Of a stretch of DNA of 64,000 nt, positions 22,456 to 34,904 are shown in pieces. Below the pieces are notes generated by a model. That model did not search any database and had not been told where the DNA came from. It saw only the letters and a program-made list of their open reading frames with translations. A program made the translations under genes and the position numbers. Position 1 is the stretch's first letter, and every line of letters begins with the position of its first letter. Origin of the DNA: Cladorhizidae sp. MBARI D1340-BT2. Its lineage: Eukaryota > Porifera > Demospongiae > Poecilosclerida > Cladorhizidae. The DNA is taken from assembly GCA_028752905.1 (NCBI GenBank), contig JAQNBH010000002.1, positions 20,347,559 to 20,411,558 of the forward strand, written 5' to 3'.

Positions 22456-24469
22456 CAGGGGGGTAGGAACTGGTCCGGCAGACCCGGCAGCTGCCGGACC
22501 AAAGTTTCCGACCAAAGTTTCACTACTAACCTCCAGTTATCAAGCAACTTTCTAATCTTTACTGAGAGCACTCTCAGACTCTTCTCCAGCCAGCTCTATT
22601 CAGTGTCTTGTTTAAAAATTCAAATGAAGCCCACCAAACTACGCCCCTACATTTTTTGCGCGTGCTATTTTAGTAGCGAGCGCTGACAACAATCAGAAAT
22701 CTCTGGTATAACCATCGCCAGCAGCGTACAAGCAATCCTGGACAAGCTGCTCCACTTGCATGTGGAAGTGGTCATCCCAAAAGGAGTATAAATCGGAAGA
22801 AACGGAGAGGAAACTATCGTACAAAATAGCCACATTTCAATTCAATATTATTCTTTTCAGTTCGCTCTACAAGTTTCCAAAACGGAAATTTGGGAAAGGC
22901 AAAGATGAGAGGTATATAATATATATTTAAAACTGAGCTGAGCATTATAGCTAGCTATATAGGTTTATCTGTACTGCATCACAGCTATAATATAGCTATA
23001 GTAGCAAGGCAAAACATAGCTACATGCCAACCATCCATGGTCCTGAGATTTTTTTGGCATTTTTCACAATTTAGACTAGGAGTCCAGGACTACAAGCTGA
23101 TTCAGTACTGCCAATCATTTGGCATCTAGTGATGCCAGCCACCTTGGTCACTGACACTGTATTTCATATGTTACTGTTAAATTCACAGTGCTAGAAAAAT
23201 CATGAGGCTCATCAACCACCAGCAATAAAGGCAAAATACAGTTTGCATTATCAGGACAATGTATTTATGAAGTAAATAACTAGTTTAACTTATTTTAACC
23301 GAGCTGTACACTAGAGACAAGGCCAATCATCCAACTTGGTTTAGTCTTATCCAAGTTACATAGTAATACAATAATCCAGATTAAAAACACCAGGTAATAA
23401 TAGCCTACCTATAAAAATAGGTGGAGTACAATCCTTGAGTAAATTGCTACAGAGCAAGATGAATGAAAGTGCATAGGAAAGTACCGCTAATGTACATAAT
23501 GGCCAGGGAATGGAACAAAACCACTGTCAGTTGTCCAGGTATTTGACCAAGCCAGGTTGGCATGGATGCCAAGAGTCCCGAAATGATCCATCTTTTCATC
23601 TAATTGCCATCATGCTATTTTGGTGTAAAAGATATATACATCTGTCTGAATGCTTTAAAAGATATGAGGGTTAGGTATAAATGTATCTATGTGCATAGAT
23701 ATATATATATATGTATACAGTCAGTGGAATGTAAAATAGTTGGTAACTTTTGTAATGGGTTAACCACTCAAATATCTTGTACTATGGTCACCATAGGAGA
23801 ATGCCTCAAGCACTTTGAAGTGGATTCAACTTTTCATTCTTGAGATATCTTTGTTAAAAATTGCCATTGTCACAATATTGATCATCATCATCATAATAAT
23901 AATCATCATAATGCTATTATCGTGTATATGTAGGATCTTCACAGCTGAGTGGTGTGAGCAATACCCATGGCTTCATTATGATGCTGAGTTAGATGCAGCT
24001 TTTTGCTACATCTGTATGAGAGCATCGCAGGAAAGGAAATTTTGGAAAGATATCTTGACTTTTCTTCGCAATCTTTCTGATGGTCAACGTGCCTTTTTTA
24101 AGCAGGTGTGCTGGATTGCCCGTCTAATCCTTGTCATGCCTGTACGAATGCTGCCAGTGAAAGATCTTTTTCCTGCATGAAAAGAATAAAAACATACTTA
24201 CGAAGTACTATGAAACAGGATAGATCTAATGATACTAAACATTTACAAAAAGCTTTGGATGACCTTGATCTAGCAAATGAATTTGTGAGAAACAATGAGC
24301 ACAGACTCCGAGTGTTCAGGAACTTGTGAACTTATTTCAGACTAGGTTTATTCCAGGTATATATATTCTTTTCAATTACCATGATATTTCTTTTCAATAA
24401 GGTGCGTGTATCCCCCTCCCCCACACACACTTTCGCCTGACCAATCCAAAAATGCTTCCTACCCCTCTG
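22456..24469 (+). mobile_element. hAT-B copy 1 (inner element of nest)
   Basis: Ends are CAGGGGGGTAGGAAC (left) and, inverted, CAGAGGGGTAGGAAG (right). A 7-bp direct repeat ACTATAT flanks it at 22449-22455 and 24470-24476. Removing the element and one repeat restores the piggyBac reading frame across the junction, which confirms the ends. The interior contains noncoding sequence with an AT microsatellite at 23697-23716 and a shortened transposase at 23930-24330. Confidence 0.88.
23930..24330 (+). pseudogene. hAT-B transposase remnant: TTF finger fused to dimerisation domain
   Basis: Plus strand. AEWCEQYPWLHYDAELDAAF is followed by CYICMRASQERKF, a TTF-type zinc finger. It is followed within a few residues by FLRNLSDGQRAFFKQVC and, after a one-base shift near 24130, by NAASERSFSCMKRIKTYLRS, the hAT C-terminal dimerisation motif, ending VFRNL and a stop at about 24328. 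About 450 residues of the normal middle (catalytic RNase H fold) are absent. The related hAT-D at 41.5-43.5 kb keeps that middle. Confidence 0.82.
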
Positions 24470-25529
24470 ACTATATGATGTGGAAGAATGGCCGGCCCCT
24501 GAAGAAATGGAAGATGCTAATGGCAGCAGTAGTGTAGATGAGACTTTTGGGGAAATGGATGTGGAAACTGGCCATACGAGTGGAAATTCTTCAAGTGGGC
24601 TTGTCAGGTGCAAAGAAGTTGACAATATTATGAGCCCCACCGAGCGTAGAAACTCCTGGTTCAAATTTGCCAGATGATGATGTTGAGCCCAAGGATATTT
24701 CTTCACCTGTTCTTTGCAGACAAGGTTTTTGACCTAGTAGTGCGTGAAACAAATATTAATACACAAATTCTGATCGTAAACAGGCCACTTACGGTTCGCT
24801 CAGGCTCAGTGTACTACTGTCAGACTCACCCACCTCTACATCCAGAAGAGTGCTTCAAAGAGTACCACACAGCCAAGATCCTGAAGAAACCAAGAGCAAC
24901 ACAGTGAACTCATGACTATATTGTTATTCAATGACTATATTGTTATTCAATTATCTTCTTATAAAACATTGTACTTGATCTAGCAAGGTATTCAAATGGA
25001 TTTTTGCTGCTGACAATCTTGTTCTAGCTAGATAGCTATATATCCAGGTAAGTTTTAGTACACAATGTAACAAAAATAGCTCCCACCAACCTAAATTGCC
25101 TATCCTATAGCTACCACACAGCATACAGACAAATCTAGCATAGTCTAAGCAGCCGACTAACATACAAAAATAGCGTAGAAGCTACCATGACTAGTTTCTA
25201 AACAAAGGTATAACAAAAGCGTCAATACGATGGGTTTTTTTTAACTGGCTATCGAATACTTACAGTTTACTGAGATAACCAATGTTCCCTGGACCTGTCT
25301 CTGTTGTTTGGTCAATTTTGGAGTAGTAAATATGCCGTAGGAGCAACTAACAACAGACCGTTTCTTCCCCATGCGATCGACAATTTTTTTGAAAAACAAT
25401 GCCGCACCCAGGTGACTACTTCCGGTTTGAGTATAACGCACGTACAATTGATTGTGACGTTTCCAATTGCCGCCGTGTAAGTGTTAAAGAAAAGCTGACA
25501 GCTGCATTTCATGTGGTGAGCACTCAAAA

Positions 25530-26303
25530 GAATCAAGTAAGTATGCCTGGTAGGTCCCAGCAAAGAAAGAGAGAACTGAAAAAGGCAGCCAAGAACTGCC
25601 AGGCTAACTTCTATTTTTCCGCCTAAAAAAGCAAGGAGAAGAAAACTTTCAGAAAGTATATGACCAGGCTGTCTTGATGGCTGATAAGGTGGGCACCACC
25701 CCGAGTAAGCCAAGGATAGCAAGCAGACAGCAGCACCGTGGTAATGCACCAGCAGAATCAGTATTTGATTACTTCAAGAGTAATCTTGCTATTCCATTCC
25801 TTGACCATATCTGCACTAGCTTAAATGAAAGGTTCTCATCATTGTCAGCAACTGCTTCATCTCTTCTGGTACTTGTACCATCTCTGATTAACACAAGATC
25901 ATTTGATATCAGCACAGTTGTTGAAACTTATCACCAGGATTTGCCATCGCCAGAACTAATAGAAACTGAACTCACTCGCTGGAAATCAAGATATGCAAAT
26001 GTACCCTTTCACAAAAGAGAATCCACACCATCTAGTGCCTTGAAGGATTGTGATGCAGCATTTTTTCCAAACATTCATATTCTCTTGCAAATCGCATGCA
26101 CTCTGCCAGTAACATCTTGTGAATGCGAAAGAAGTGGCAGTACACTTAAATGTCTCAACAATTACCTAAGAGCATCTATGAACCTGACATCTCTAGCACT
26201 CTTACATGTACATTATGACACAACAATTAATCTGGATGAAGTTGTTGAAATATTTGGACACTTACACCCAAGGAGAATGGAACTTGAAACTCTTATTAGA
26301 TAG
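25530..26303 (+). pseudogene. hAT-A transposase C-terminal part, THAP12-like (copy 1)
   Basis: From about 25640 (ENFQKVYDQAVLMADKVG; ATG at 25677) one frame runs RIASRQQHRGN, a spacer with FDYFKSNLAIPFLDHI, LNERFSSLS, ELTRWKSRYAN, then the dimerisation domain FFPNIHILLQIACTLPVTSC, ECERSGSTLKCLNNYLRASM, LALLHVHYDT, VVEIFGHLHPRRMEL, and a stop at 26301-26303. These are signature motifs of the THAP12/P52rIPK-like hAT transposases. The N-terminal DNA-binding domain and the first catalytic block are lacking. A small basic, lysine-rich stretch lies just upstream (GRSQQRKRELKKAAK). Confidence 0.9.
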
Positions 26304-26495
26304 TTTAATCTCTAGTTTAATCTCTTAATAAATAGTCATTTATTATTATGTTTAGAATGCTTATTTTGTTTCTGATATTTGCACAGGAGAGAGCACATTC
26401 CCCTACCACACCTTCCCCCTTGGGTCGACCCAAAAGGTCCCAATATTTACCAACAGAACCCCCCCCACTCATTTTTCTGGCAACGGGCCTGAATT

Positions 26496-27211
26496 GGACA
26501 CACAGAACATGTAGAGTAGGAATGCATGGACACACAGAACATGTAGAGTAGGAATGCATGGACACACAGAACATGTAGAGTAGGAATGCATGGACACACA
26601 GAACATGTAGAGTAGGAATGCATGGACACACAGAACATGTAGAGTAGGAATGCATGGACACACACAACATGTAGAGCAGGAATGCATGGACACACACCAC
26701 ATGTAGAGTAGGAATGCATGGAGACACAGATCATATAGAGTAGGAATACATGGACACACACAACATGTAGAGTAGAAATGCATGGACACACAGAACATGT
26801 AGTATGGACACTCAGAACATGTAGAGTAGGAATGCATGGACACTCGGAACATTAGGAATGCATGGACACACAGAACATGGCGAGTAGAATGCATGGACAC
26901 ATGGACCATGTAGAGTAGGAATGCATGGACACTCAGAACATTAGGAATGCATGGACACACAGAACATGGCGAGTAGAATGCATGGACACAAGGAACATGT
27001 AGAGTAGGAATGCATGGACACACAGAACATGTAGAGTAGGAATGCATGGACACACAGAACATGTAGAGTAGGAATGCATGGACACACAGAACATGTAGAG
27101 TAGGAATGCATGGACACACAGAACATGTAGAGTAGGAATGCATGGACACACACAACATGTAGAGTAGGAATGCATGGACACACAGAACATGTAGAGTAGG
27201 AATGCATGGAC
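26496..27211. repeat. 32-bp minisatellite array B
   Basis: About 22 units of the same 32-bp repeat as array A. From 26514 it is aligned with array A at a constant offset of 5,413 bp, variant units included (for example the GAGCAGG unit at 26674 versus 21261). At 26512 it has T where array A has G (21099). Confidence 0.97.
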
Positions 27212-27868
27212 CAAGCCCGTAGCCAGGGGGGGTCAAGAACCCCCCCACTGGCTGTGAGGTCCACCCTTTCAGTTGGGTCCACCCTTTTAATTGGGTCCAC
27301 CCTTTTAATTGGGTCCACTTTTCCAATTGGGTCCACACTTGCTTTCACAAAGCTACTTAATTAAAGAATTACACATAGCTACAATGGTGTTAACCACATC
27401 ATGGAGTACATCTACAATGAATTTGTGTTGGTTAATTTGTGGTTTGTTAAAAGTCATTTAACTCTTACACTGCCGTTTGTCACGGCGTTTGTGACACAAC
27501 AATCCACCCCATGGGTGGTGTGTCACAGCATCTGTGACATGATATTTCTTGTTGCATAGCTCCGTGGATTGTCTGTTTTATAGTCTGTACTTACTAGGTA
27601 AGGTTGATGGGTTTATAATCAAACTTGGGAATTCATCACCATCTCTATGAATAACATAAAATAAAATAAACAGGCGTTTTATTTCTGGTTCATTGCCAGA
27701 TGCAAATAAGAAACATGGTATGTATTTTTATCCAAAACAAACACAAATATGGATCTGCAGGCAGTATTGGAGGCTCTTTCTGATATTGAGAATGACTTTG
27801 AAAGTGACAGTGAACTGGATGATGTGGAAGAAATGAACTAGATGATATTGGAAGAAGATGAACTATAT

Positions 27869-29882
27869 CAGGGGGGTAGGAACTGGTCCGGCAGACCCGG
27901 CAGCTGCCGGACCAAAGTTTCCGACCAAAGTTTCACTACTAACCTCCAGTTATCAAGCAACTTTCTAATCTTTACTGAGAGCACTCTCAGACTCTTCTCC
28001 AGCCAGCTCTATTCAGTGTCTTGTTTAAAAATTCAAATGAAGCCCACCAAACTACGCCCCTACATTTTTTGCGCGTGCTATTTTAGTAGCGAGCGCTGAC
28101 AACAATCAGAAATCTCTGGTATAACCATCGCCAGCAGCGTACAAGCAATCCTGGACAAGCTGCTCCACTTGCATGTGGAAGTGGTCATCCCAAAAGGAGT
28201 ATAAATCGGAAGAAACGGAGAGGAAACTATCGTACAAAATAGCCACATTTCAATTCAATATTATTCTTTTCAGTTCGCTCTACAAGTTTCCAAAACGGAA
28301 ATTTGGGAAAGGCAAAGATGAGAGGTATATAATATATATTTAAAACTGAGCTGAGCATTATAGCTAGCTATATAGGTTTATCTGTACTGCATCACAGCTA
28401 TAATATAGCTATAGTAGCAAGGCAAAACATAGCTACATGCCAACCATCCATGGTCCTGAGATTTTTTTGGCATTTTTCACAATTTAGACTAGGAGTCCAG
28501 GACTACAAGCTGATTCAGTACTGCCAATCATTTGGCATCTAGTGATGCCAGCCACCTTGGTCACTGACACTGTATTTCATATGTTACTGTTAAATTCACA
28601 GTGCTAGAAAAATCATGAGGCTCATCAACCACCAGCAATAAAGGCAAAATACAGTTTGCATTATCAGGACAATGTATTTATGAAGTAAATAACTAGTTTA
28701 ACTTATTTTAACCGAGCTGTACACTAGAGACAAGGCCAATCATCCAACTTGGTTTAGTCTTATCCAAGTTACATAGTAATACAATAATCCAGATTAAAAA
28801 CACCAGGTAATAATAGCCTACCTATAAAAATAGGTGGAGTACAATCCTTGAGTAAATTGCTACAGAGCAAGATGAATGAAAGTGCATAGGAAAGTACCGC
28901 TAATGTACATAATGGCCAGGGAATGGAACAAAACCACTGTCAGTTGTCCAGGTATTTGACCAAGCCAGGTTGGCATGGATGCCAAGAGTCCCGAAATGAT
29001 CCATCTTTTCATCTAATTGCCATCATGCTATTTTGGTGTAAAAGATATATACATCTGTCTGAATGCTTTAAAAGATATGAGGGTTAGGTATAAATGTATC
29101 TATGTGCATAGATATATATATATATGTATACAGTCAGTGGAATGTAAAATAGTTGGTAACTTTTGTAATGGGTTAACCACTCAAATATCTTGTACTATGG
29201 TCACCATAGGAGAATGCCTCAAGCACTTTGAAGTGGATTCAACTTTTCATTCTTGAGATATCTTTGTTAAAAATTGCCATTGTCACAATATTGATCATCA
29301 TCATCATAATAATAATCATCATAATGCTATTATCGTGTATATGTAGGATCTTCACAGCTGAGTGGTGTGAGCAATACCCATGGCTTCATTATGATGCTGA
29401 GTTAGATGCAGCTTTTTGCTACATCTGTATGAGAGCATCGCAGGAAAGGAAATTTTGGAAAGATATCTTGACTTTTCTTCGCAATCTTTCTGATGGTCAA
29501 CGTGCCTTTTTTAAGCAGGTGTGCTGGATTGCCCGTCTAATCCTTGTCATGCCTGTACGAATGCTGCCAGTGAAAGATCTTTTTCCTGCATGAAAAGAAT
29601 AAAAACATACTTACGAAGTACTATGAAACAGGATAGATCTAATGATACTAAACATTTACAAAAAGCTTTGGATGACCTTGATCTAGCAAATGAATTTGTG
29701 AGAAACAATGAGCACAGACTCCGAGTGTTCAGGAACTTGTGAACTTATTTCAGACTAGGTTTATTCCAGGTATATATATTCTTTTCAATTACCATGATAT
29801 TTCTTTTCAATAAGGTGCGTGTATCCCCCTCCCCCACACACACTTTCGCCTGACCAATCCAAAAATGCTTCCTACCCCTCTG
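27869..29882 (+). mobile_element. hAT-B copy 2
   Basis: Duplicate of 22456-24469 with the same terminal inverted repeats and the ACTATAT flanks (27862-27868, 29883-29889). Confidence 0.87.
29343..29743 (+). pseudogene. hAT-B transposase remnant, copy 2
   Basis: Same TTF-finger to dimerisation-domain fusion as at 23930-24330, including the same frameshift. Confidence 0.8.
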
Positions 29883-30942
29883 ACTATATGATGTGGAAGA
29901 ATGGCCGGCCCCTGAAGAAATGGAAGATGCTAATGGCAGCAGTAGTGTAGATGAGACTTTTGGGGAAATGGATGTGGAAACTGGCCATACGAGTGGAAAT
30001 TCTTCAAGTGGGCTTGTCAGGTGCAAAGAAGTTGACAATATTATGAGCCCCACCGAGCGTAGAAACTCCTGGTTCAAATTTGCCAGATGATGATGTTGAG
30101 CCCAAGGATATTTCTTCACCTGTTCTTTGCAGACAAGGTTTTTGACCTAGTAGTGCGTGAAACAAATATTAATACACAAATTCTGATCGTAAACAGGCCA
30201 CTTACGGTTCGCTCAGGCTCAGTGTACTACTGTCAGACTCACCCACCTCTACATCCAGAAGAGTGCTTCAAAGAGTACCACACAGCCAAGATCCTGAAGA
30301 AACCAAGAGCAACACAGTGAACTCATGACTATATTGTTATTCAATGACTATATTGTTATTCAATTATCTTCTTATAAAACATTGTACTTGATCTAGCAAG
30401 GTATTCAAATGGATTTTTGCTGCTGACAATCTTGTTCTAGCTAGATAGCTATATATCCAGGTAAGTTTTAGTACACAATGTAACAAAAATAGCTCCCACC
30501 AACCTAAATTGCCTATCCTATAGCTACCACACAGCATACAGACAAATCTAGCATAGTCTAAGCAGCCGACTAACATACAAAAATAGCGTAGAAGCTACCA
30601 TGACTAGTTTCTAAACAAAGGTATAACAAAAGCGTCAATACGATGGGTTTTTTTTAACTGGCTATCGAATACTTACAGTTTACTGAGATAACCAATGTTC
30701 CCTGGACCTGTCTCTGTTGTTTGGTCAATTTTGGAGTAGTAAATATGCCGTAGGAGCAACTAACAACAGACCGTTTCTTCCCCATGCGATCGACAATTTT
30801 TTTGAAAAACAATGCCGCACCCAGGTGACTACTTCCGGTTTGAGTATAACGCACGTACAATTGATTGTGACGTTTCCAATTGCCGCCGTGTAAGTGTTAA
30901 AGAAAAGCTGACAGCTGCATTTCATGTGGTGAGCACTCAAAA

Positions 30943-31716
30943 GAATCAAGTAAGTATGCCTGGTAGGTCCCAGCAAAGAAAGAGAGAACTGAAAAAGGCA
31001 GCCAAGAACTGCCAGGCTAACTTCTATTTTTCCGCCTAAAAAAGCAAGGAGAAGAAAACTTTCAGAAAGTATATGACCAGGCTGTCTTGATGGCTGATAA
31101 GGTGGGCACCACCCCGAGTAAGCCAAGGATAGCAAGCAGACAGCAGCACCGTGGTAATGCACCAGCAGAATCAGTATTTGATTACTTCAAGAGTAATCTT
31201 GCTATTCCATTCCTTGACCATATCTGCACTAGCTTAAATGAAAGGTTCTCATCATTGTCAGCAACTGCTTCATCTCTTCTGGTACTTGTACCATCTCTGA
31301 TTAACACAAGATCATTTGATATCAGCACAGTTGTTGAAACTTATCACCAGGATTTGCCATCGCCAGAACTAATAGAAACTGAACTCACTCGCTGGAAATC
31401 AAGATATGCAAATGTACCCTTTCACAAAAGAGAATCCACACCATCTAGTGCCTTGAAGGATTGTGATGCAGCATTTTTTCCAAACATTCATATTCTCTTG
31501 CAAATCGCATGCACTCTGCCAGTAACATCTTGTGAATGCGAAAGAAGTGGCAGTACACTTAAATGTCTCAACAATTACCTAAGAGCATCTATGAACCTGA
31601 CATCTCTAGCACTCTTACATGTACATTATGACACAACAATTAATCTGGATGAAGTTGTTGAAATATTTGGACACTTACACCCAAGGAGAATGGAACTTGA
31701 AACTCTTATTAGATAG
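30943..31716 (+). pseudogene. hAT-A transposase C-terminal part, copy 2
   Basis: Duplicate of 25530-26303; the encoded C-terminal segment appears identical, with ATG at 31090 and a stop at 31714-31716. Confidence 0.88.
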
Positions 31717-31908
31717 TTTAATCTCTAGTTTAATCTCTTAATAAATAGTCATTTATTATTATGTTTAGAATGCTTATTTTGTTTCTGATATTTGCACAGG
31801 AGAGAGCACATTCCCCTACCACACCTTCCCCCTTGGGTCGACCCAAAAGGTCCCAATATTTACCAACAGAACCCCCCCCACTCATTTTTCTGGCAACGGG
31901 CCTGAATT

Positions 31909-32453
31909 GGACACACAGAACATGTAGAGTAGGAATGCATGGACACACAGAACATGTAGAGTAGGAATGCATGGACACACAGAACATGTAGAGTAGGAAT
32001 GCATGGACACACAGAACATGTAGTATGGACACTCAGAACATGTAGAATAGGAATGCATGGACACTCAGAACATTAGGAATGCATGGACACACAGAACATG
32101 TAGTATGGACACTCAGAACATGTAGAGTAGGAATGCATGGACACACACAACATGTAGAGTAGGAATACATGAGCACACAGAACATGTAGAGTAGGAATGC
32201 ATGGACACACAGAACATGTAGAGTAGGAATGCATGGACACACAGAACATGTAGAGTAGGAATGCATGGACACTCAGAACATGTAGAGTAGGAATGCATGG
32301 ACATGCAGAACATGTAGAGTAGGAATGCATGGACATGCAGAACATTTAGTGTAGGAATGAATGGACATGCACAACATTTAGTGTAGGAATGCATGGACAT
32401 GCAGAACATTTAGTGTAGGAATGCATGGATATGCACAACATGTAGAGTAGATC
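31909..32453. repeat. 32-bp minisatellite array C
   Basis: About 17 units. The first three match array B, after which the unit order differs (short AACATGTAGTATGGACAC units at about 32011 and 32097). Towards the right end units become ATGCAGAACATTTAGTGTAG, resembling the diverged left edge of array A. Confidence 0.96.
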
Positions 32454-33219
32454 CTCACACGAAGTATCCTGGGTATCCCCCTTAGTGTAGAGTGACCATA
32501 TGTGGGCATACACCTAAAAGCCATAATATTCACTGTAGCTTGACTGAGAGACTGAGAGTAATTTGGCCATGGAGTATACTCATGTACTCTTGGAATTTAC
32601 TCTTAATTCTTTACATGCATGGGTGCGTGATGTAGCAGCAGGTCTATGGAAGAGGGTTAGGATAGTGAGAGGGTGTTGAATTGACTTCCTGGAGTTACCC
32701 TTGGTTTCTTCCATGAGTGCATGCATGTATATAGTGTATACATATGTGTTGTTAGTCTGGCAAAACCAATCCCTTGCCTGATTGCAACACTGGCTGTACT
32801 GCATTAACAGCACACAGACTAGGGTCTGGGGGATACGTGACATAATTCACATGTTCTTATAGAAATCTTGGTAGAACTGGTGAACTGCGAGTTCTCACAT
32901 GACCGGAGATTGAAATATGCTGAAGGTGGGATGGTCTCCTCTGAAGAGGAGTTTTAGGACACACTGGAAGGCATGCACATTAACCTGCTTCATTTGCTAG
33001 CATCCTCAATAACACATGATGCACCTCTCAAACCCACCTTCCTCCCCCTCCCCTGGCTCCAGCTGACATTCCCAGAGCTTGATTAGAATTCTACGGGTAT
33101 GTGACTCAGTATTCTGTAATCTTAGTGCACCAGATTCATGGCAAGGGCCCACAGATCCTTCTCCATGTGCCAATGAAGCACTACCTCCAGTGCTGTGAGA
33201 AACTTGCTGATCAATGTAT
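32454..33219. other. Unassigned sequence
   Basis: No gene recognised. Short open stretches on both strands show no family features. Confidence 0.35.
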
Positions 33220-33372
33220 ACACACACATGCATGCACATACAAATGCACACCCATACACACACCCATGCATATAAATTCATACACATACACATTCATACA
33301 CATACACATGCACATACATATAAACACACTTAAATGTACCCACACACAAACATACACACACAACATGCACAT
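33220..33372. repeat. CA/CATA-rich simple sequence
   Basis: Alternating ACACAY and CATACACA motifs with interspersed TGCACA. It yields spurious threonine/histidine-rich open frames on the plus strand and cysteine-rich ones on the minus strand. Confidence 0.9.
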
Positions 33373-34904
33373 TTGTGCGTAGTTGTGGTGCATATTGATG
33401 TGGCATGTATGTGGACCTAATCTCCATGGTGATGCAATACATCTGGTTTTGTGGAAAGGGTGGGATGAGTGCCAGCATGTGTATTAATTGTATATATATA
33501 TAAGTGGTGTGTGAGCCCTTGGCCTCTGCATGTGTTGCTATGTAAACACACAGTACAAATCAAAATAACATTGGCATTGAGTTGTAGTCCAACCTACGTG
33601 CAACATTTGGAGTTAGCTGTACACCAGTGTGGACACGACTAACATGCTTTGACTTGAAGAGTTTTTTCCAGGACATAACACACATTACTGCGCATCAGTT
33701 TATGTGCAGCAGGTGCATCAGTTTAGGTTCAGTATGGACAGGCCTTAAGTCTTGCTTTAATATTTTTCCTTTCTTCCTACCATCATCGGGATATTCTGTC
33801 ATATAGCTATGACAAGGTGAAGAGAAAAACAGTAGCCATAATAGATAACTGGTCCACATAGGACAGGTATGTGAGGCCACTAGATGCCACACCAGTTGGA
33901 AAGCACTCTCCCACCAGAGTGCAGGATTCCACAGCTAGTTATATTTACTCACATTTACTTGATAACAATACAATTAATTATGTGCCTTCCCTACCTTTAA
34001 ATCGTTCAGTCATACCTTGATTGCATTTCGTTAACTTTTGCACATAACAGGAAGTATGTTATCAATGAGGTGGAGCCATCTCTTTGGTCTTGCAGGCCAT
34101 CCTCTTTGACCTCTGAACCACTGTACTGATGCAGAGGTCAAAAGAGTGCCACACGAGACTAGTAAAAGTGCTTTGGAATATATAGCAGCTAGTGAGTGAC
34201 CAAAGGCCACAACAAAGGAGGTGTGAGAGGGGATGTGCGTTTACCACTGATAATATCCAAGAATGTCTACTTTTTATAACAGTTTAAAAGCTGAAATCAT
34301 ATTCATGAAACATACTCAAAACTCCTTCACTTCATGAAGTTCAAAGTGTAAGTCTCCTTCACTTCATGAAGTTCAAAGTGTAAGTTTCTTATGTGTGTAA
34401 ATCACAACTCTTAAGGTGGTAGATAATGAGAACTGCAATGGATCCTTTTGCAGATCAAAAGTGCACACCAAGTCATAACTTAGAAGTAGGGACAAACTGG
34501 GGGATAAGGGACCTGGTATTTTTAGACTGGAGGCTTAGTCTTCAGGAGCTTGGTGTAGTCGTAGAGGTAAAAAGTTTTATGAAACATTGATACTGTCCCC
34601 ATGCCAGTTAGATGATCCTTTACCATTTGACATAATGGGTCCATTTTAAAAATTTTTAATATAATAATGTAACAAGTCAATAGAGTGTGTTTTAGTTGTT
34701 GTTTCTGTATTATGAGCAGTGAAGAAATAGAAGTGTGAGTTTTAGGGTCTCCAAGGCTTTTAAACACTTTTTCTTCCATTTTCTTGTATACTGCCATGCT
34801 TTTGTTGACTGTATATACCCATGTAGGGTCAGCTACAGGCTCCTTCAAGGACATTGTAATAGTCGCACAGGTGAACTTCACCAAATAAATAGCAAATGTT
34901 TTGA
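33373..34904. other. Mostly unassigned; one 33-bp duplication
   Basis: A 33-bp tandem duplication containing CTTCACTTCATGAAGTTCAA occurs at about 34321-34386. A 132-codon minus-strand stretch (34522-34920, ATG start, beginning MLLIPFKTFAIYLVKF) has plausible composition but no recognised motif, and its start lies at the edge of the dispersed repeat. I leave it uncalled. Confidence 0.4.

Larger units (their letters stand above)
22045..25487 (+). mobile_element. piggyBac-2 copy 1 (middle element of nest)
   Basis: Bounded by TTAA at 22045-22048 and 25484-25487. Ends are CTCTTACACTGCCG (left) and, inverted, CACTTACACGGCGG (right). Coding remnants are an acidic N-terminus (ATG 22335, MDLQAVLEALSD), continued after the inner hAT by DVEEWPAPEEMED (24477), then FLHLFFADKVFDLVVRETN (about 24700), directly followed by a C-terminal cysteine-rich end (YYC...PEECFKEYHTAKI, to 24905). 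The DDD catalytic core is missing, so this is an internal-deletion derivative. A TAG interrupts the N-terminal part at 22428-22430. Confidence 0.8.
21799..26491 (+). mobile_element. hAT-A copy 1 (outer element of nest)
   Basis: The left end reads CAAGCCCGTAGCCAG and the inverted right end CAGGCCCGTTGCCAG, 13 of 15 bases alike, followed on both sides by G/C homopolymer runs. The 32-bp minisatellite flanks it on both sides. The bases next to the ends (GCATGGAC left, AATTGGAC right) share only part of an 8-bp duplication. Once the inner piggyBac is removed about 1.25 kb remain, coding only for the transposase C-terminal part, so it is an internally deleted derivative. Confidence 0.75.
27458..30900 (+). 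mobile_element. piggyBac-2 copy 2
   Basis: Duplicate of 22045-25487, with TTAA at both ends, the same acidic N-terminal remnant (27748), LFFADKVFDLVVRETN near 30120, and the cysteine-rich end to about 30318. The same TAG interrupts the N-terminus. Confidence 0.8.
27212..31904 (+). mobile_element. hAT-A copy 2 (outer element of duplicated nest)
   Basis: Second copy of the block at 21799-26491, exactly 5,413 bp downstream. All landmarks keep the same spacing, with no indel that I could find. See copy 1 for ends and content. Confidence 0.75.

Noticed and set aside
26447..27348. Further long cysteine-rich minus-strand frames
   Set aside because: Same minisatellite (array B) plus the end of hAT-A.
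20478..32453. Regular short repeats resembling a CRISPR array
   Set aside because: Units are contiguous, with no unique spacers, no cas genes and a eukaryotic context.
33006..33478. Cysteine/valine- and histidine/threonine-rich frames on both strands
   Set aside because: Products of a CA/CATA simple-sequence tract.
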